From Bacteroidia bacterium (GTDB taxonomy: Bacteria; Bacteroidota; Bacteroidia; AKYH767-A; OLB10), in the NCBI GenBank assembly GCA_016788165.1, contig JAEUTH010000017.1:124001-188000 (forward strand): a stretch of 64,000 nucleotides of DNA, written 5' to 3'. The first letter of the stretch is position 1. Every line of letters begins with the position of its first letter. Of the stretch, positions 1 through 8,917 are shown piece after piece. The notes under the pieces are model-generated. The model had not been told where the DNA came from, ran no database searches, and was given only the letters and a program-made list of their open reading frames with translations. A program made the translations under genes and the position numbers.

Positions 1-93
1 GAAAACGCTTACCTGGTTATGAGTGATGAGGGTATAGTTCCCGTATCGAAAACCGGCCGCGATACCTTGCAACAATTTACAGGTATTGTTTAG
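1..93 (+). CDS. 3' end of an unidentified gene (partial)
   Basis: An open frame runs from the first base of the window to a TAG stop at 91-93, giving the last 30 residues of a protein (starts ENAYLVMSDEG, ends QQFTGIV). The stretch AYLVMSDEG loosely recalls the C-terminus of ApbE-type FMN transferases, but 30 residues are too few to assign a family, so no function is claimed. Coding status is inferred from the open frame only. The 289 bases that follow contain no further gene that I can see. Confidence 0.45.
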   Translation, partial: ENAYLVMSDEGIVPVSKTGRDTLQQFTGIV

Positions 94-347
94 TGTTAGC
101 ATATTCCTGCATGCTACTGTTTTATCGAAACACTTTAAACAAATTTTTTAAAATGTGTTGCCGGGTTGTACATTCTTTAATTGCATCTGTTAGCATGAAT
201 ATCAGAAAATACAATCAACTGTTATTGCATATAAATTGAATCGCTGCAAAAAAAGTATTGCCTTATATTAACAAAGTAAAACGGTTCATTCACAAAGCCA
301 TTTTGCTCAGAAACAAATCGGGCATGCCTTACGGCTTTCATAGTATT

Positions 348-355
348 TACGTTTG
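348..355 (+). promoter_or_regulatory. Candidate -7 box (TACGTTTG)
   Basis: TACGTTTG is an exact match to the Bacteroidota -7 consensus TAnnTTTG and lies 27 bases before the ATG at 383. No good -33 TTTG is found at the usual spacing, so this is a half-site prediction. Confidence 0.4.
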
Positions 356-382
356 ACTTAACAAATCAAACACTTAAATACT

Positions 383-1555
383 ATGAACTTACTTAAACAA
401 GCAACCGTTTCAACACTTATTGCATTACTTGCACAAACTGCCAATCTTTTAGCACAATCGGGGCCACCAACGCCTTGGGTATTAGAGGGTAATGCAAATG
501 TTAATCACCATATACATTGGTTAGGTACTACCAATACGCAAGATTTGGTTATAAAAACCAATTCGGTGCAACGCATGGTTGTAAATGGATTAAATGGCAA
601 TATTGGCATAGGTACCGGTGTGCCTGCTTACACATTGCACGTAACTAATGCCGATAATATCCGCACTGCCAGTTTCGAAAACACGGCTAATGGCACCGGC
701 AATCGTTCGGCAGTTTATGCCGAATCAAAAGGTGCCGGTACAGGTGCTAAATATGGGGGTTACTTTGAAGCCAAAAACGGAACAGGGTTAAATCATGGTG
801 TTTATGCGCGTGCCACAGGTACAGGTAACGCATACGGTGTACGTAGTGTGGCCAATGGACAGGCAACTAATTATGGCCTATATAGCGTTGCCCAAGGTAA
901 TGGTACCAATTATGCCGTATATGGCAAAGCCTTAGGCTTATTAGCAGGCTTAGGTTCAAATTATGCTATTTATGGCGAGGTAGATGCCAGTAACTTAACT
1001 GGATGGGCAGGCTATTTTAAAGGCCGCGGCTATTTTAGTGAGCGTGTAGGAATTGGCACCAATAATCCCGGGGCTTATCTACATGTTAATGCCGATGATG
1101 TAACCTTGCCATTTGCTGTACAGATAAACGGAGCTTCAAAATTAAAAACCAATACCAATGGCAGCGTGTCAATTGGTGGTGTACCATCGGGCCCAACCAA
1201 TGGATTATATGTAAATGGCGATGTAGTAATCGGAACTTCAACTCCGGCAGCAGGTTATAAGTTATCCGTAAACGGCAAGGTTATGTGTACAGAGTTACGC
1301 GTAGAGCTAAACAATAGCTGGCCTGATTATGTTTTTAATGACACCTACAAATTGCCAACTATTAAAGAGATGGAACAACATATTAATCAATATAAACATT
1401 TGCCAGGCATTCCTTCGGCTGCACAAATGGAAAGTAATGGTGGCTTTGATGTTGGTGTAATGCAAACTAAAATGATGGAGAAAATCGAAGAACTGTCGCT
1501 TTACATAATTCAATTGGAAAAGAAAATTGAAAAACTAGAAGCAACCCATCAGTGA
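383..1555 (+). CDS. Secreted fibre-like protein with C-terminal coiled coil
   Basis: 390 residues. Residues 1-25 form a signal peptide ending near LLAQ. The middle (about 80-215) holds imperfect repeats built on N-Y-G-[LV]-Y spaced by small and polar residues, the pattern seen in trimeric beta-rich fibre proteins. The last 75 residues match a C-terminal module common in Bacteroidota surface proteins: YKLPTIKEMEQHI, HLPGIPSA, then GVMQTKMMEKIEELSLYII running into a heptad coiled coil to the end. It resembles the tail region of S74-type phage fibre proteins, but I see no S74 chaperone catalytic motif. It probably acts at or outside the outer membrane. The M23 peptidase gene follows 46 bases later on the same strand, so the two may be co-transcribed. 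The exact role is unknown. Confidence 0.75.
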   Translation: MNLLKQATVSTLIALLAQTANLLAQSGPPTPWVLEGNANVNHHIHWLGTTNTQDLVIKTNSVQRMVVNGLNGNIGIGTGVPAYTLHVTNADNIRTASFENTANGTGNRSAVYAESKGAGTGAKYGGYFEAKNGTGLNHGVYARATGTGNAYGVRSVANGQATNYGLYSVAQGNGTNYAVYGKALGLLAGLGSNYAIYGEVDASNLTGWAGYFKGRGYFSERVGIGTNNPGAYLHVNADDVTLPFAVQINGASKLKTNTNGSVSIGGVPSGPTNGLYVNGDVVIGTSTPAAGYKLSVNGKVMCTELRVELNNSWPDYVFNDTYKLPTIKEMEQHINQYKHLPGIPSAAQMESNGGFDVGVMQTKMMEKIEELSLYIIQLEKKIEKLEATHQ

Positions 1556-1601
1556 TTTAAAATGAAAATTTTTAAAAATGTTCCATAACAAATACAGAAC
1601 T

Positions 1602-3254
1602 ATGAAATCACTAATTAAAAAATTGCACTTGTTTGCTTGTTTTGCACTAACGTTACATACAGGTTTAACAACAGCACAGTTAAACATAGAGCAGCCTGCC
1701 ATGGGCCACCGCATTATTGAACAATCACAACATTCATGCACTGCACATGAATTGTACGATGCATTAGATGCCGAAACAAATAGAAACATAACACAACTTA
1801 AAAGCGAAGGCAAACTTATTTTTAATGCAGGTAAAGTATTACTGCCACAAACGTTTGAATGGCCGCTAACGTATGAAACCAACTTTTTGGGAAACGATTA
1901 TTTCTTTATCCAAAACTATGTTGACCACGATACTACAACGGGCAGTATATCAGAATTTATGTGTGGTACACGATCATACGATTTGGCATCAGGCTACGAC
2001 CATCAGGGAACCGATATTTGCATTGGCCCATATTGGTGGAATATGATGGACGATATGAAAGTTAGAATTATTGCAGCCGCCCCAGGTCAAATTATCGGAA
2101 AAGCTGATGGTAACTTTGATAGAAATTGTGGTTTTGGAGCAGGCGCAGCCAATTCAATAACCATACAACATGCCGATGGCACACGTGCGCTTTACTTGCA
2201 CATGAAAAATGGCAGTGTTACAACTAAAGTTGTTGGCGATTATGTTGAAACAGGCGAATTTTTGGGCTACGTGGGTAGTTCGGGATCTTCTACCAATCCA
2301 CATTTACATTTCGAAGTTCGCAATGCTGCCAATCAATTTATAGACCCATGGGCCGGGCCATGTAATGATGATATAACTTCCAGCCTTTGGAATAATCAAA
2401 AACCGTATCCCAATAGTGGCATTATGAGCATACTTACCATGTCGGCTGTACCCACAGTGCCTGCATGCCCAAATCCGGAAACGGTGCCTTTAACCAATCA
2501 CTTCGAACCGGGCGACCCAATGCGCATCGAAATTCATTTGCGCGACTTAATGCCGGGCACGTCATTCGAACTAAACATTTTCGATCCCAATAATGTAATT
2601 ATTGATAATGCCACCGTTCAGATAGCTAATTTTTTGGCAGGAGGGTTTTATTTTACCACGCCTAACATTTCAAATAATGCCATACAAGGTACATATAGAG
2701 TAGAAGTTACATATCAAGGTAAACGTGCTGCACATTATTATACGGTAGGTTGCCCGGCTGCATATAATTTAAGCGGCTCAATAGGTGGTTTTCAGGGCTA
2801 TTTATCAGGCAGCAACATCACTTCTACACAAAGCATTTCCGGTTCGGGTGGTAATAACATTTGGTATGAGGCCGAAACTTATATTGAGGCAAAAACAGGA
2901 TTCAGAGCTAAAGCAGGTTGCCATTTCCGGGCAAGAATTGATAATTGTTCCAATAACGGCATTAGGCAAATAGATGAATTAAATGCAAATCCGATGTTAT
3001 CGTTACAAGCACATCCAACCATAACTGCTACAACAACCAAGTTGAAGGTAAGCACCAACAAAAACAGTAAATTAAATCTTGTAGTCTTTGATTTAACAGG
3101 CCGTCAGATAAAACCGGTTATCACAAATCAAAATTTACCTGATGGTGTGCATGAGTTCGAACTTAATACTACGGATATGGCTCCCGGTATTTATATTTGT
3201 ACTGCTGTTGTTGATGCATTAAAAACCACCTGCAAAATTATAGTGCAACGTTAA
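1602..3254 (+). CDS. Secreted M23 (LytM) metallopeptidase with T9SS sorting domain
   Basis: 550 residues from the ATG at 1602. An upstream ATG at 1578 adds 8 residues before a normal signal peptide (MKSLIKKLHLFACF...TTAQ) and is less likely. The M23 zinc-site residues are visible: H134 and D138 in HQGTD, and H236 in the HLHFEV motif, with YLHM between. These predict a Zn endopeptidase that cuts peptidoglycan cross-bridges or other peptides. After the catalytic domain comes a beta-sandwich region, then a YIEAKTGFRAKAGCHFRA motif typical of Bacteroidota extracellular proteins. The last 75 residues (FDLTGRQI, LPDGVHEF, APGIYIC, KIIVQR) form a type A T9SS C-terminal sorting domain, so export across the outer membrane is inferred. 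Confidence 0.88.
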   Translation: MKSLIKKLHLFACFALTLHTGLTTAQLNIEQPAMGHRIIEQSQHSCTAHELYDALDAETNRNITQLKSEGKLIFNAGKVLLPQTFEWPLTYETNFLGNDYFFIQNYVDHDTTTGSISEFMCGTRSYDLASGYDHQGTDICIGPYWWNMMDDMKVRIIAAAPGQIIGKADGNFDRNCGFGAGAANSITIQHADGTRALYLHMKNGSVTTKVVGDYVETGEFLGYVGSSGSSTNPHLHFEVRNAANQFIDPWAGPCNDDITSSLWNNQKPYPNSGIMSILTMSAVPTVPACPNPETVPLTNHFEPGDPMRIEIHLRDLMPGTSFELNIFDPNNVIIDNATVQIANFLAGGFYFTTPNISNNAIQGTYRVEVTYQGKRAAHYYTVGCPAAYNLSGSIGGFQGYLSGSNITSTQSISGSGGNNIWYEAETYIEAKTGFRAKAGCHFRARIDNCSNNGIRQIDELNANPMLSLQAHPTITATTTKLKVSTNKNSKLNLVVFDLTGRQIKPVITNQNLPDGVHEFELNTTDMAPGIYICTAVVDALKTTCKIIVQR

Positions 3255-3435
3255 TTTTAGCATTAGATGAAATTGTAAAGAGGCTGTGTTAGCATTAAAA
3301 GCTGATTCAGCCTTTTTAGGTTTACAGCTATCAATTAATAGCGATACACTTTTATGGAATGGTTTTGCAATTGCAAGCAACAGACTTGCAAGAGTTTTGC
3401 TTATTCAAATTAATATATTTCGCCAAAAAAAGAAT

Positions 3436-4044
3436 ATGCTTATTATAGGTATTGCAGGTGGTTCGGGCTCAGGTAAAACTACCGTTGTCAGGCAAATGAT
3501 GCACTCGTTTTCGGCTACACAGGTTGCACTTTTATCGCAGGATAGTTACTACCGCGATTTGGGACAATTAGAAGCCGACAAAAAACGAAAATTAAACTTC
3601 GACCATCCCGACAGTATTGAGTTTGATTTGCTGGTTAACCATATAAGCCAGTTGCGTAGTGGAAATATAATAAATCAGCCACTTTACGATTATATCACTT
3701 CATCGCGATTAGCCGAAACGGTTATTGTAAAACCGCATAATGTTGTAATTATAGAAGGCTTGTTGCTGTTTACCGACAAACGCATACGCGACCTTTGTGA
3801 TATTAAAGTATTTGTTGATGCCGAGCCCGATGACCGTTTGATTAGAATTATTGAACGTGATATGCGTGAGCGTGGCCGCGATGCGAAACAAGTTATCGAA
3901 CGTTATCAGGTGGTAAAAGAAATGCATCAACAATTTATTGAACCAACCAAACGCTTTGCCGATTTAATTATACCACAAGGTGGCGAAAATAAAGTGGCTA
4001 TTAATTTGTTGGTTGCCACCATCAGCTTAAAGCTTATGCAATAA
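3436..4044 (+). CDS. udk: Uridine kinase
   Basis: 202 residues. Phosphorylates uridine and cytidine with ATP or GTP in pyrimidine salvage; cytoplasmic. The Walker A motif GGSGSGKTT occupies residues 8-16, close to the N-terminus as in the family (E. coli Udk is about 213 residues). SQDSYYRDL, NFDHPDS and VIIEGLLLF are the usual substrate-site motifs, followed by ERDMRERGRD. The frame is open back to 3286, but the extra 50 residues do not look like this family, so the ATG at 3436 is chosen. The gene is convergent with the Spy-like gene at 4082, with 37 bases between them and no obvious terminator. Confidence 0.93.
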   Translation: MLIIGIAGGSGSGKTTVVRQMMHSFSATQVALLSQDSYYRDLGQLEADKKRKLNFDHPDSIEFDLLVNHISQLRSGNIINQPLYDYITSSRLAETVIVKPHNVVIIEGLLLFTDKRIRDLCDIKVFVDAEPDDRLIRIIERDMRERGRDAKQVIERYQVVKEMHQQFIEPTKRFADLIIPQGGENKVAINLLVATISLKLMQ

Positions 4045-4081
4045 TTTGAGATTTAATATAAAATAAAAACCTTGCTTGCAA

Positions 4082-4552
4082 TCAGGGCCTCCGGTTTTTA
4101 TAGGACTTGCCGGGCGGTGGTGCATCGTTTCTGTTTTTAATTTTTTGCAGCAATTCATGTTTAAAATCTTCCTGGGCACGCATTAGTAAGCCTACCTTGC
4201 GCATTGGCAACACTTGTTTGAACTGGGTTTGATACTTACGTATAACATCTACTTCCTTTTGCCTGCGGTTTATATCGTCATCAATAAATTTTTCGATATC
4301 CTTATCGCTAAGCGTTTCAAAATTGGGATTAGCCATTTTTCGTGATTCGCGTAAGGTTTTCATTTCTACTTCGAACTGATTAAAAACCGGCCAGAATTTT
4401 TGTGACTCATCGGGCGTTAGCGAAAGCTTATCGGTTAGGTAAGCTATTTTCATTGACTTTATTTTGTCGTCAAATTTTGGGTCGCGTGGTGTGTCCTGTG
4501 CAAATGTAAAGTTAGTTAACAGCAACAGGCAAATGCTTAAAATAATTTTCAT
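4082..4552 (-). CDS. Spy/CpxP-like periplasmic protein
   Basis: 156 residues with a signal peptide (MKIILSICLLLLTNFTFAQ). The remainder is helical and charged, with LTPDESQKFWPVFNQFE, a form of the LTxxQ/LTPxE helix seen in Spy/CpxP-like periplasmic chaperones and stress sensors. It ends in a basic, proline-rich tail. It is the third gene of an ECF sigma module (sigma factor, single-pass membrane protein, this protein) with only 8 bases to the gene before it. By context it is probably an envelope-stress effector or sensor of that sigma factor. Family placement is moderate; function is inferred. Confidence 0.7.
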   Translation of the reverse strand: MKIILSICLLLLTNFTFAQDTPRDPKFDDKIKSMKIAYLTDKLSLTPDESQKFWPVFNQFEVEMKTLRESRKMANPNFETLSDKDIEKFIDDDINRRQKEVDVIRKYQTQFKQVLPMRKVGLLMRAQEDFKHELLQKIKNRNDAPPPGKSYKNRRP

Positions 4553-4560
4553 GGTTTTTT

Positions 4561-4974
4561 TTAGTTAAGAGCATTTATTAATTCGTCTTCAGGTATATTA
4601 TTTTCTATCAGGTAATTTTCTATAGCTACAGTTTCGCTACTGGTATTTGTATTTTCAGTTAGTAAGGCCAATTCTTCAACATCCAAATCGGATATGATGG
4701 ATGATGCTAAAATTTCGTTTACAGTTATGGGTGCTAAGTTTTCAGTTGCAGGTTTATTAAACCACAGTACTGAAGCGATAATTGCTGCTGCAATGCTGGT
4801 GCTTACTGTAATACGTTTAATGCTTATTATTCTGGTTTGTTTCTGTTGGTTGCTAACAGCCTTTTGTATGTTATCAGGTAAAGTATTAAAGTAGCCATCA
4901 GGTACCTGATAGGGTGTTTGCTTTTTTAATCCAAATAAAAGCGGGGCTTCGTTTTCTATATCGTCCTTATCCAT
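4561..4974 (-). CDS. Small single-pass membrane protein, possible anti-sigma factor
   Basis: 137 residues: an acidic cytoplasmic N-terminus (about 1-50, with the motif YQVPDGYFNTLPDNI common to Bacteroidota proteins encoded next to ECF sigma factors), one membrane span at about 52-68 (VSTSIAAAIIASVLWF), and an acidic periplasmic tail. Its position directly downstream of an ECF sigma gene (42 bases) suggests it holds or senses for that sigma factor. No zinc anti-sigma HxxxCxxC motif is present, so an anti-sigma function is an inference from context only. Confidence 0.65.
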   Translation of the reverse strand: MDKDDIENEAPLLFGLKKQTPYQVPDGYFNTLPDNIQKAVSNQQKQTRIISIKRITVSTSIAAAIIASVLWFNKPATENLAPITVNEILASSIISDLDVEELALLTENTNTSSETVAIENYLIENNIPEDELINALN

Positions 4975-5016
4975 TTTGGCAGTATTATTTGTATGATGTT
5001 TTTTATATTATTTGGT

Positions 5017-5568
5017 TTAACGATTGGTTATAAACTTTTCGATTTTTTTAACAGCATGGTGATACGATGCTTTTAATGCACCGGCAGTTAACCCTGTAAT
5101 GGTAGCCATGTCTTCATACTTCAGTTCATCATAATACCGCATATTAAAAACGGCACGTTGCTGAGCAGGTAATTGCATAATGGCTTGTTGTAAGCGCATT
5201 TCGATATTGCCCGGTGTTAGTCCTTGTTGTGTTAATGCAGGTGTATAGTCAGCTGTAATTTCGTCAAAAGGAATGGCGTATTTGCTTTTCTTTTGTTTTA
5301 TAAAAGTTAGCGCTTCGTTAGTAGCAATTCGATAAAGCCAGGTAAAAAGTTGCGCATCTTCTCTAAAATTTGGCAAGCCGCGCCAGGCTTTAATAAAAGT
5401 GTTTTGTACCACATCATCGGCATCGTCATGGTCAATAACCAATCTGCGTATGTGATGGTATATTTTAATTTGATATTTCTCGACAATGTGCTTGAAGGCA
5501 TCATGGCTGGTTGTTTGGTTTTTAAACAACTCCAGCAATTGTGCATCAGAATAATGGTTTATACTCAT
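5017..5568 (-). CDS. ECF-type RNA polymerase sigma factor
   Basis: 183 residues, the usual size for a sigma-70 family group 4 factor. Region 2 is clear (DDADDVVQNTFIKAWRGL, then FTWLYRIATNEAL), with region 4 at the C-terminus (LPAQQRAVFNMRYYDELKYE, then MATITGLTAGALKASYHHA forming the helix-turn-helix). It directs RNA polymerase to a specific promoter set, probably envelope related given the two downstream envelope genes. It starts 33 bases after the transketolase C-half gene on the same strand, so it may be read from the upstream promoter as well as its own. The -35 and -10 specificity cannot be deduced here. Confidence 0.92.
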   Translation of the reverse strand: MSINHYSDAQLLELFKNQTTSHDAFKHIVEKYQIKIYHHIRRLVIDHDDADDVVQNTFIKAWRGLPNFREDAQLFTWLYRIATNEALTFIKQKKSKYAIPFDEITADYTPALTQQGLTPGNIEMRLQQAIMQLPAQQRAVFNMRYYDELKYEDMATITGLTAGALKASYHHAVKKIEKFITNR

Positions 5569-5601
5569 CTTGCACCGTAAGTATTAAAGATTGTTGAGTT
5601 T

Positions 5602-6558
5602 TTACATTTTACGCTTAATACTTTTAAGTGCAGCATTAACAATAGCTTGTGCATGTAAACCATATTTTTCGAGCAGTTCTTCGGGTTTGCCACTTTCGCC
5701 AAACGAATCGTTTACTCCCACCATTTCGATAGGGCGGGGTAGGTTGCAAACCAATGTTTGTGCTATGGCATCGCCTAAACCTCCATTTAGTTGATGTTCT
5801 TCGGCTGTAACTGCACAGCCTGTTTTTTTTACAGATTGTATGACTGTATTAACATCTAATGGTTTAATGGTGTGTATATTAATTATCTCGGCATCTATAC
5901 CTTGTTGGGCTAAAATATGGCCGGCTTCAATTGCTTTCCATACTAAATGGCCTGTTGCAAAAATAGAAACATCAGCGCCTGTATTAAGTGTTACGGCTTT
6001 ACCTATTTCAAAAATTTGATCCGGGCTTGTAAAGTTAGGTACTACCGGCCTGCCAAAGCGCAAATAAACAGGGCCTTGATGTTGTGCAATAGCAATTGTG
6101 GCTGCCATAGTTTGGTTATAATCGCATGGATTAATTACTACCATGCCCGGCAACATTCGCATCATACCTACGTCTTCCAATATCTGATGTGTGGCACCAT
6201 CTTCGCCAAGGGTTAAACCGGCATGTGAGGCACATATTTTTACGTTTTTACCCGAGTAAGCAATTGATTGACGTATTTGATCATAAACACGGCCTGTCGA
6301 AAAATTGGCAAATGTGCCCGTAAAAGGAATTTTGCCACCTATAGTTAAACCGGCTGCAATACCCATCATATTGGCTTCGGCTATACCTACCTGAAAAAAC
6401 CTGTCGGGATGGGCTTTGGCAAATGCATCCATTTTTAATGATCCGGTTAAATCGGCACATAGTGCAACCACATTTTTATTGGTTTTACCTAAGTATGTTA
6501 AACCGGCTCCAAAGCCTGAGCGCGTATCTTTTTTATCAAGTATGGTATAGGTTTGCAT
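5602..6558 (-). CDS. Transketolase, C-terminal subunit (pyrimidine-binding and C domains)
   Basis: 318 residues, the length of the C half of a split transketolase. TPP-pyrimidine domain signatures are visible: FFQVGIAEANMMGIAAGL (with the catalytic Glu), TFANFSTGRVYDQIRQSIAY, and SHAGLTLGEDGATHQ. The C-terminal domain carries AVTAEEHQLNGGLGDAIA. With the N half it should transfer two-carbon ketol units in the non-oxidative pentose phosphate pathway. Unusually, the two halves are not adjacent: a 466-residue VWA protein gene lies between them on the same strand (gaps 31 and 12 bases). Sequence assignment is secure; the partnership with the N half is inferred. Confidence 0.92.
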   Translation of the reverse strand: MQTYTILDKKDTRSGFGAGLTYLGKTNKNVVALCADLTGSLKMDAFAKAHPDRFFQVGIAEANMMGIAAGLTIGGKIPFTGTFANFSTGRVYDQIRQSIAYSGKNVKICASHAGLTLGEDGATHQILEDVGMMRMLPGMVVINPCDYNQTMAATIAIAQHQGPVYLRFGRPVVPNFTSPDQIFEIGKAVTLNTGADVSIFATGHLVWKAIEAGHILAQQGIDAEIINIHTIKPLDVNTVIQSVKKTGCAVTAEEHQLNGGLGDAIAQTLVCNLPRPIEMVGVNDSFGESGKPEELLEKYGLHAQAIVNAALKSIKRKM

Positions 6559-6589
6559 TTTACTTGTTCGAATATGTATTGGTGTTTAA

Positions 6590-7990
6590 TTAATTTATTG
6601 TTACCGACACCGAACTGCCCGATGCCACTTTAAATGATTTTTCGATGCTGTATTCGGCCTCAACAGCATTTTTGCTCCTAAATAGTACTCTATAATTGCC
6701 GGGTTGCAATACAAATGTTTGGCGCATTTGTAAGGCATCTAAATTTACAACCCATTTTAATTCATCTTTATCTTCCTGTACAATACAGCCATAACCTACT
6801 GTATTTAAAAGCATGGTTGCAATACCCGGATTGGGTATTTGCACCGTGGTTGTATGACTTTGCGAAATTACTACATCATTAATTTTAAAGCGAGGCAGGC
6901 ATAAAACTTCTAAGTCGTAATCGCCAATCAAATACCGCTCTTTTGTATTAAAGTCTTGTACATGTAAGGTTTCATTTTTTCCTTTTAACCTTACAATACA
7001 CTTTAAGTTTTTGTACTCGGAGTTGCCATCATATTTCAGCAACAGGTCGCCTTGGGGTGCATCAATGCCTATTGTTGTGTGTTTGCCAGGGGTAAGCTTA
7101 ACGGGTTGTGTAGTACTTACCGTAGGTATGGTGTGTGCAATAATGTTGTAGGTGGTAAGTGGGTCAATGCGCAAGGTATCGGGGTTGCCTTTGGCGTTGA
7201 GTGTATGCATAAAGTTATAGGCTACGGCACCGTTGTTGGCATTATAAAAAGTTAGGGCCACATTGGTTTCTGTAGGTTTTTGATTGGCATCGAGTAAATT
7301 AACCTGACAAGTTGTATTGTTTAGCGCTTGCGAAATAACTACATTTAATGCTGAGGCAAACTGGGCTTCGTTTTGTGCATCATAGAAGTTGCCAACACAT
7401 TCAAATTGTTTTAAGTAATCTTTATTTATGCCCAAACCAATAACAAAAGGTTTTAGAATGATGCCTTTCTTTTGTAAAGCTGCTGATACAGCGCATGGGT
7501 CGCCATTACATTCTTCAATACCATCGGTAATAAGTATGATGATATTGCGATAGTTGCCAAAGCTGAAATCGCCTGCACTGGCTTCTAATGAGCGTGCAAT
7601 AGGTGTAGTACCGCTGGGCTTTATTTCGTTTAGTTTGTTCTTAATTTTATCGAAATTGTTTTTTGCAAATGGTACTTCTAAACGCGTATCGTCACAATCT
7701 TGCGGTGGGTATCTTTTAGTATGACCAAATACACGCAATGCAAGCTCCAGGTTGGGCGTGGTTTTTAGGCTGTCTAATATAGCCGATACCATTCTTTTTG
7801 CTACTTCATAACGTGTGCCGGTTTCCCACTTAGCCAACATGCTTTGCGAGTCATCGTATAATAATAATATGCGTGTAACCTGAGTTTCGATTTTTTTTGC
7901 AGGCCGGGCAGTTTGTGCAGAGCATGAAAAGTGCAAATTGCTTAACAAGCAAAATATAAACAGCAGTAACGGTTTGAGACTAAACTTCAA
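6590..7990 (-). CDS. Secreted von Willebrand factor A domain protein
   Basis: 466 residues with a signal peptide (residues 1-25, ending FSCSAQ; the Cys could also make it a lipoprotein). The VWA domain spans about 38-225. Its MIDAS metal site is complete: D46-x-S48-x-S50 (DDSQS), the Thr of SGTTPIARS, and the Asp of LITDGIEECNGD. The C-terminal half is beta-rich, without enzyme motifs, and looks like carboxypeptidase-regulatory or Ig-like modules. It probably binds another protein or ligand in a metal-dependent way in the periplasm or at the cell surface. It lies between the two transketolase halves with short gaps, so it is probably co-transcribed; no metabolic link is obvious. Confidence 0.85.
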   Translation of the reverse strand: MKFSLKPLLLFIFCLLSNLHFSCSAQTARPAKKIETQVTRILLLYDDSQSMLAKWETGTRYEVAKRMVSAILDSLKTTPNLELALRVFGHTKRYPPQDCDDTRLEVPFAKNNFDKIKNKLNEIKPSGTTPIARSLEASAGDFSFGNYRNIIILITDGIEECNGDPCAVSAALQKKGIILKPFVIGLGINKDYLKQFECVGNFYDAQNEAQFASALNVVISQALNNTTCQVNLLDANQKPTETNVALTFYNANNGAVAYNFMHTLNAKGNPDTLRIDPLTTYNIIAHTIPTVSTTQPVKLTPGKHTTIGIDAPQGDLLLKYDGNSEYKNLKCIVRLKGKNETLHVQDFNTKERYLIGDYDLEVLCLPRFKINDVVISQSHTTTVQIPNPGIATMLLNTVGYGCIVQEDKDELKWVVNLDALQMRQTFVLQPGNYRVLFRSKNAVEAEYSIEKSFKVASGSSVSVTIN

Positions 7991-8002
7991 AATTATACAG
8001 GT

Positions 8003-8848
8003 TTAATAATCGCCAATGGTTTCGGGTAGTTGTTGCAGTGCTTGTTCAAGTTGGGCATCGTTAGGTGCAATACCGTGCCACTTGTGTGAGTGCATCATAA
8101 AATCAACACCATTGCCCATAACGGTATGCATCATAATAGCAATGGGTTTGCCTTGATTACATTGTAGTTTGGCTTTTTCTAAAACCTGAATAACTTCGGC
8201 AATATCACCTCCGTTTTTTATAGTTAATACTTGCCAGCCGAAAGCTTCAAACTTAAGTGCAATGTTTCCAAGTGGTAATACTTCATCGGTAGCGCCATCA
8301 ATTTGCTGCCCGTTTAAATCTACTGTTGCAATTATATTATCAACCTTTTTAGCGGCTGCATAAATAGCAGCTTCCCAAACCTGACCTTCGCCTAACTCGC
8401 CATCACCCATCAGAACATAAACTAATTTGTCATCGCCATTAAGTTTTTTACTTTGAGCAGCTCCCAAAGCAACAGATAAACCTTGGCCTAATGAGCCACT
8501 GGCTACACGTACACCCGGCAAATGTTCATGCGTGGTAGGGTGTCCTTGTAAGCGTGTATTTATAAACCTGAAGGTGGCTAACTCGGCTACATCAAAGTAT
8601 CCACTTCGTGCTAACACACTATACCATACCGGACTAATATGTCCGTTCGACAGAAAAAATAAATCCTGTCCAATACCATTCATATCAAACGGTTTCGGTT
8701 GATGATACATTATTTGGTTGTACAACGCTACCATAAACTCAACACAACCTAATGAACCACCGGGATGTCCTGATTGTGCACCATGTACCATACGTACAAT
8801 GTCGCGTCTGGTTTGTGTACAGATGTTTTTCAAATTTTCGGTTTCCAT
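8003..8848 (-). CDS. Transketolase, N-terminal subunit (TPP-diphosphate domain)
   Basis: 281 residues, the normal length of the N half of a split transketolase. Conserved motifs: VHGAQSGHPGGSLG near residue 20, FFLSNGHISPVWYS, VASGSLGQGLSVALGAA, and the TPP/metal motif GDGELGEGQVWEAA followed by DLNGQQIDG. The last residues are ETIGDY. It provides the diphosphate-binding half of the active site and needs the C half encoded at 5602-6558. It is the first gene of the apparent six-gene minus-strand operon. A candidate -7 box lies 69 bases upstream and a perfect inverted repeat lies between that box and the ATG. Confidence 0.92.
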   Translation of the reverse strand: METENLKNICTQTRRDIVRMVHGAQSGHPGGSLGCVEFMVALYNQIMYHQPKPFDMNGIGQDLFFLSNGHISPVWYSVLARSGYFDVAELATFRFINTRLQGHPTTHEHLPGVRVASGSLGQGLSVALGAAQSKKLNGDDKLVYVLMGDGELGEGQVWEAAIYAAAKKVDNIIATVDLNGQQIDGATDEVLPLGNIALKFEAFGWQVLTIKNGGDIAEVIQVLEKAKLQCNQGKPIAIMMHTVMGNGVDFMMHSHKWHGIAPNDAQLEQALQQLPETIGDY

Positions 8849-8882
8849 ATAAATGTCTGATGCTTAGCGTTTAATAATCTGG

Positions 8883-8913
8883 CGTATAAAGCAGCATATT
8901 TGGGCTTTATACG
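8883..8913. promoter_or_regulatory. Perfect 10-bp inverted repeat in the transketolase operon leader
   Basis: CGTATAAAGC at 8883-8892 is the exact reverse complement of GCTTTATACG at 8904-8913, with an 11-base spacer. On the minus strand it begins about five bases after the candidate -7 box, so it would cover the transcription start or form a hairpin at the 5' end of the mRNA. No T-run follows it, so it is not a terminator. It is either an operator for a dimeric regulator or a leader hairpin; the sequence cannot tell which. Confidence 0.65.
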
Positions 8914-8917
8914 GATG

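Noticed and set aside
383-1555. Possible prophage tail fibre
   Set aside because: No phage genes nearby, a signal peptide is present, and no S74 catalytic motif is visible; the C-terminal module is common in Bacteroidota surface proteins.
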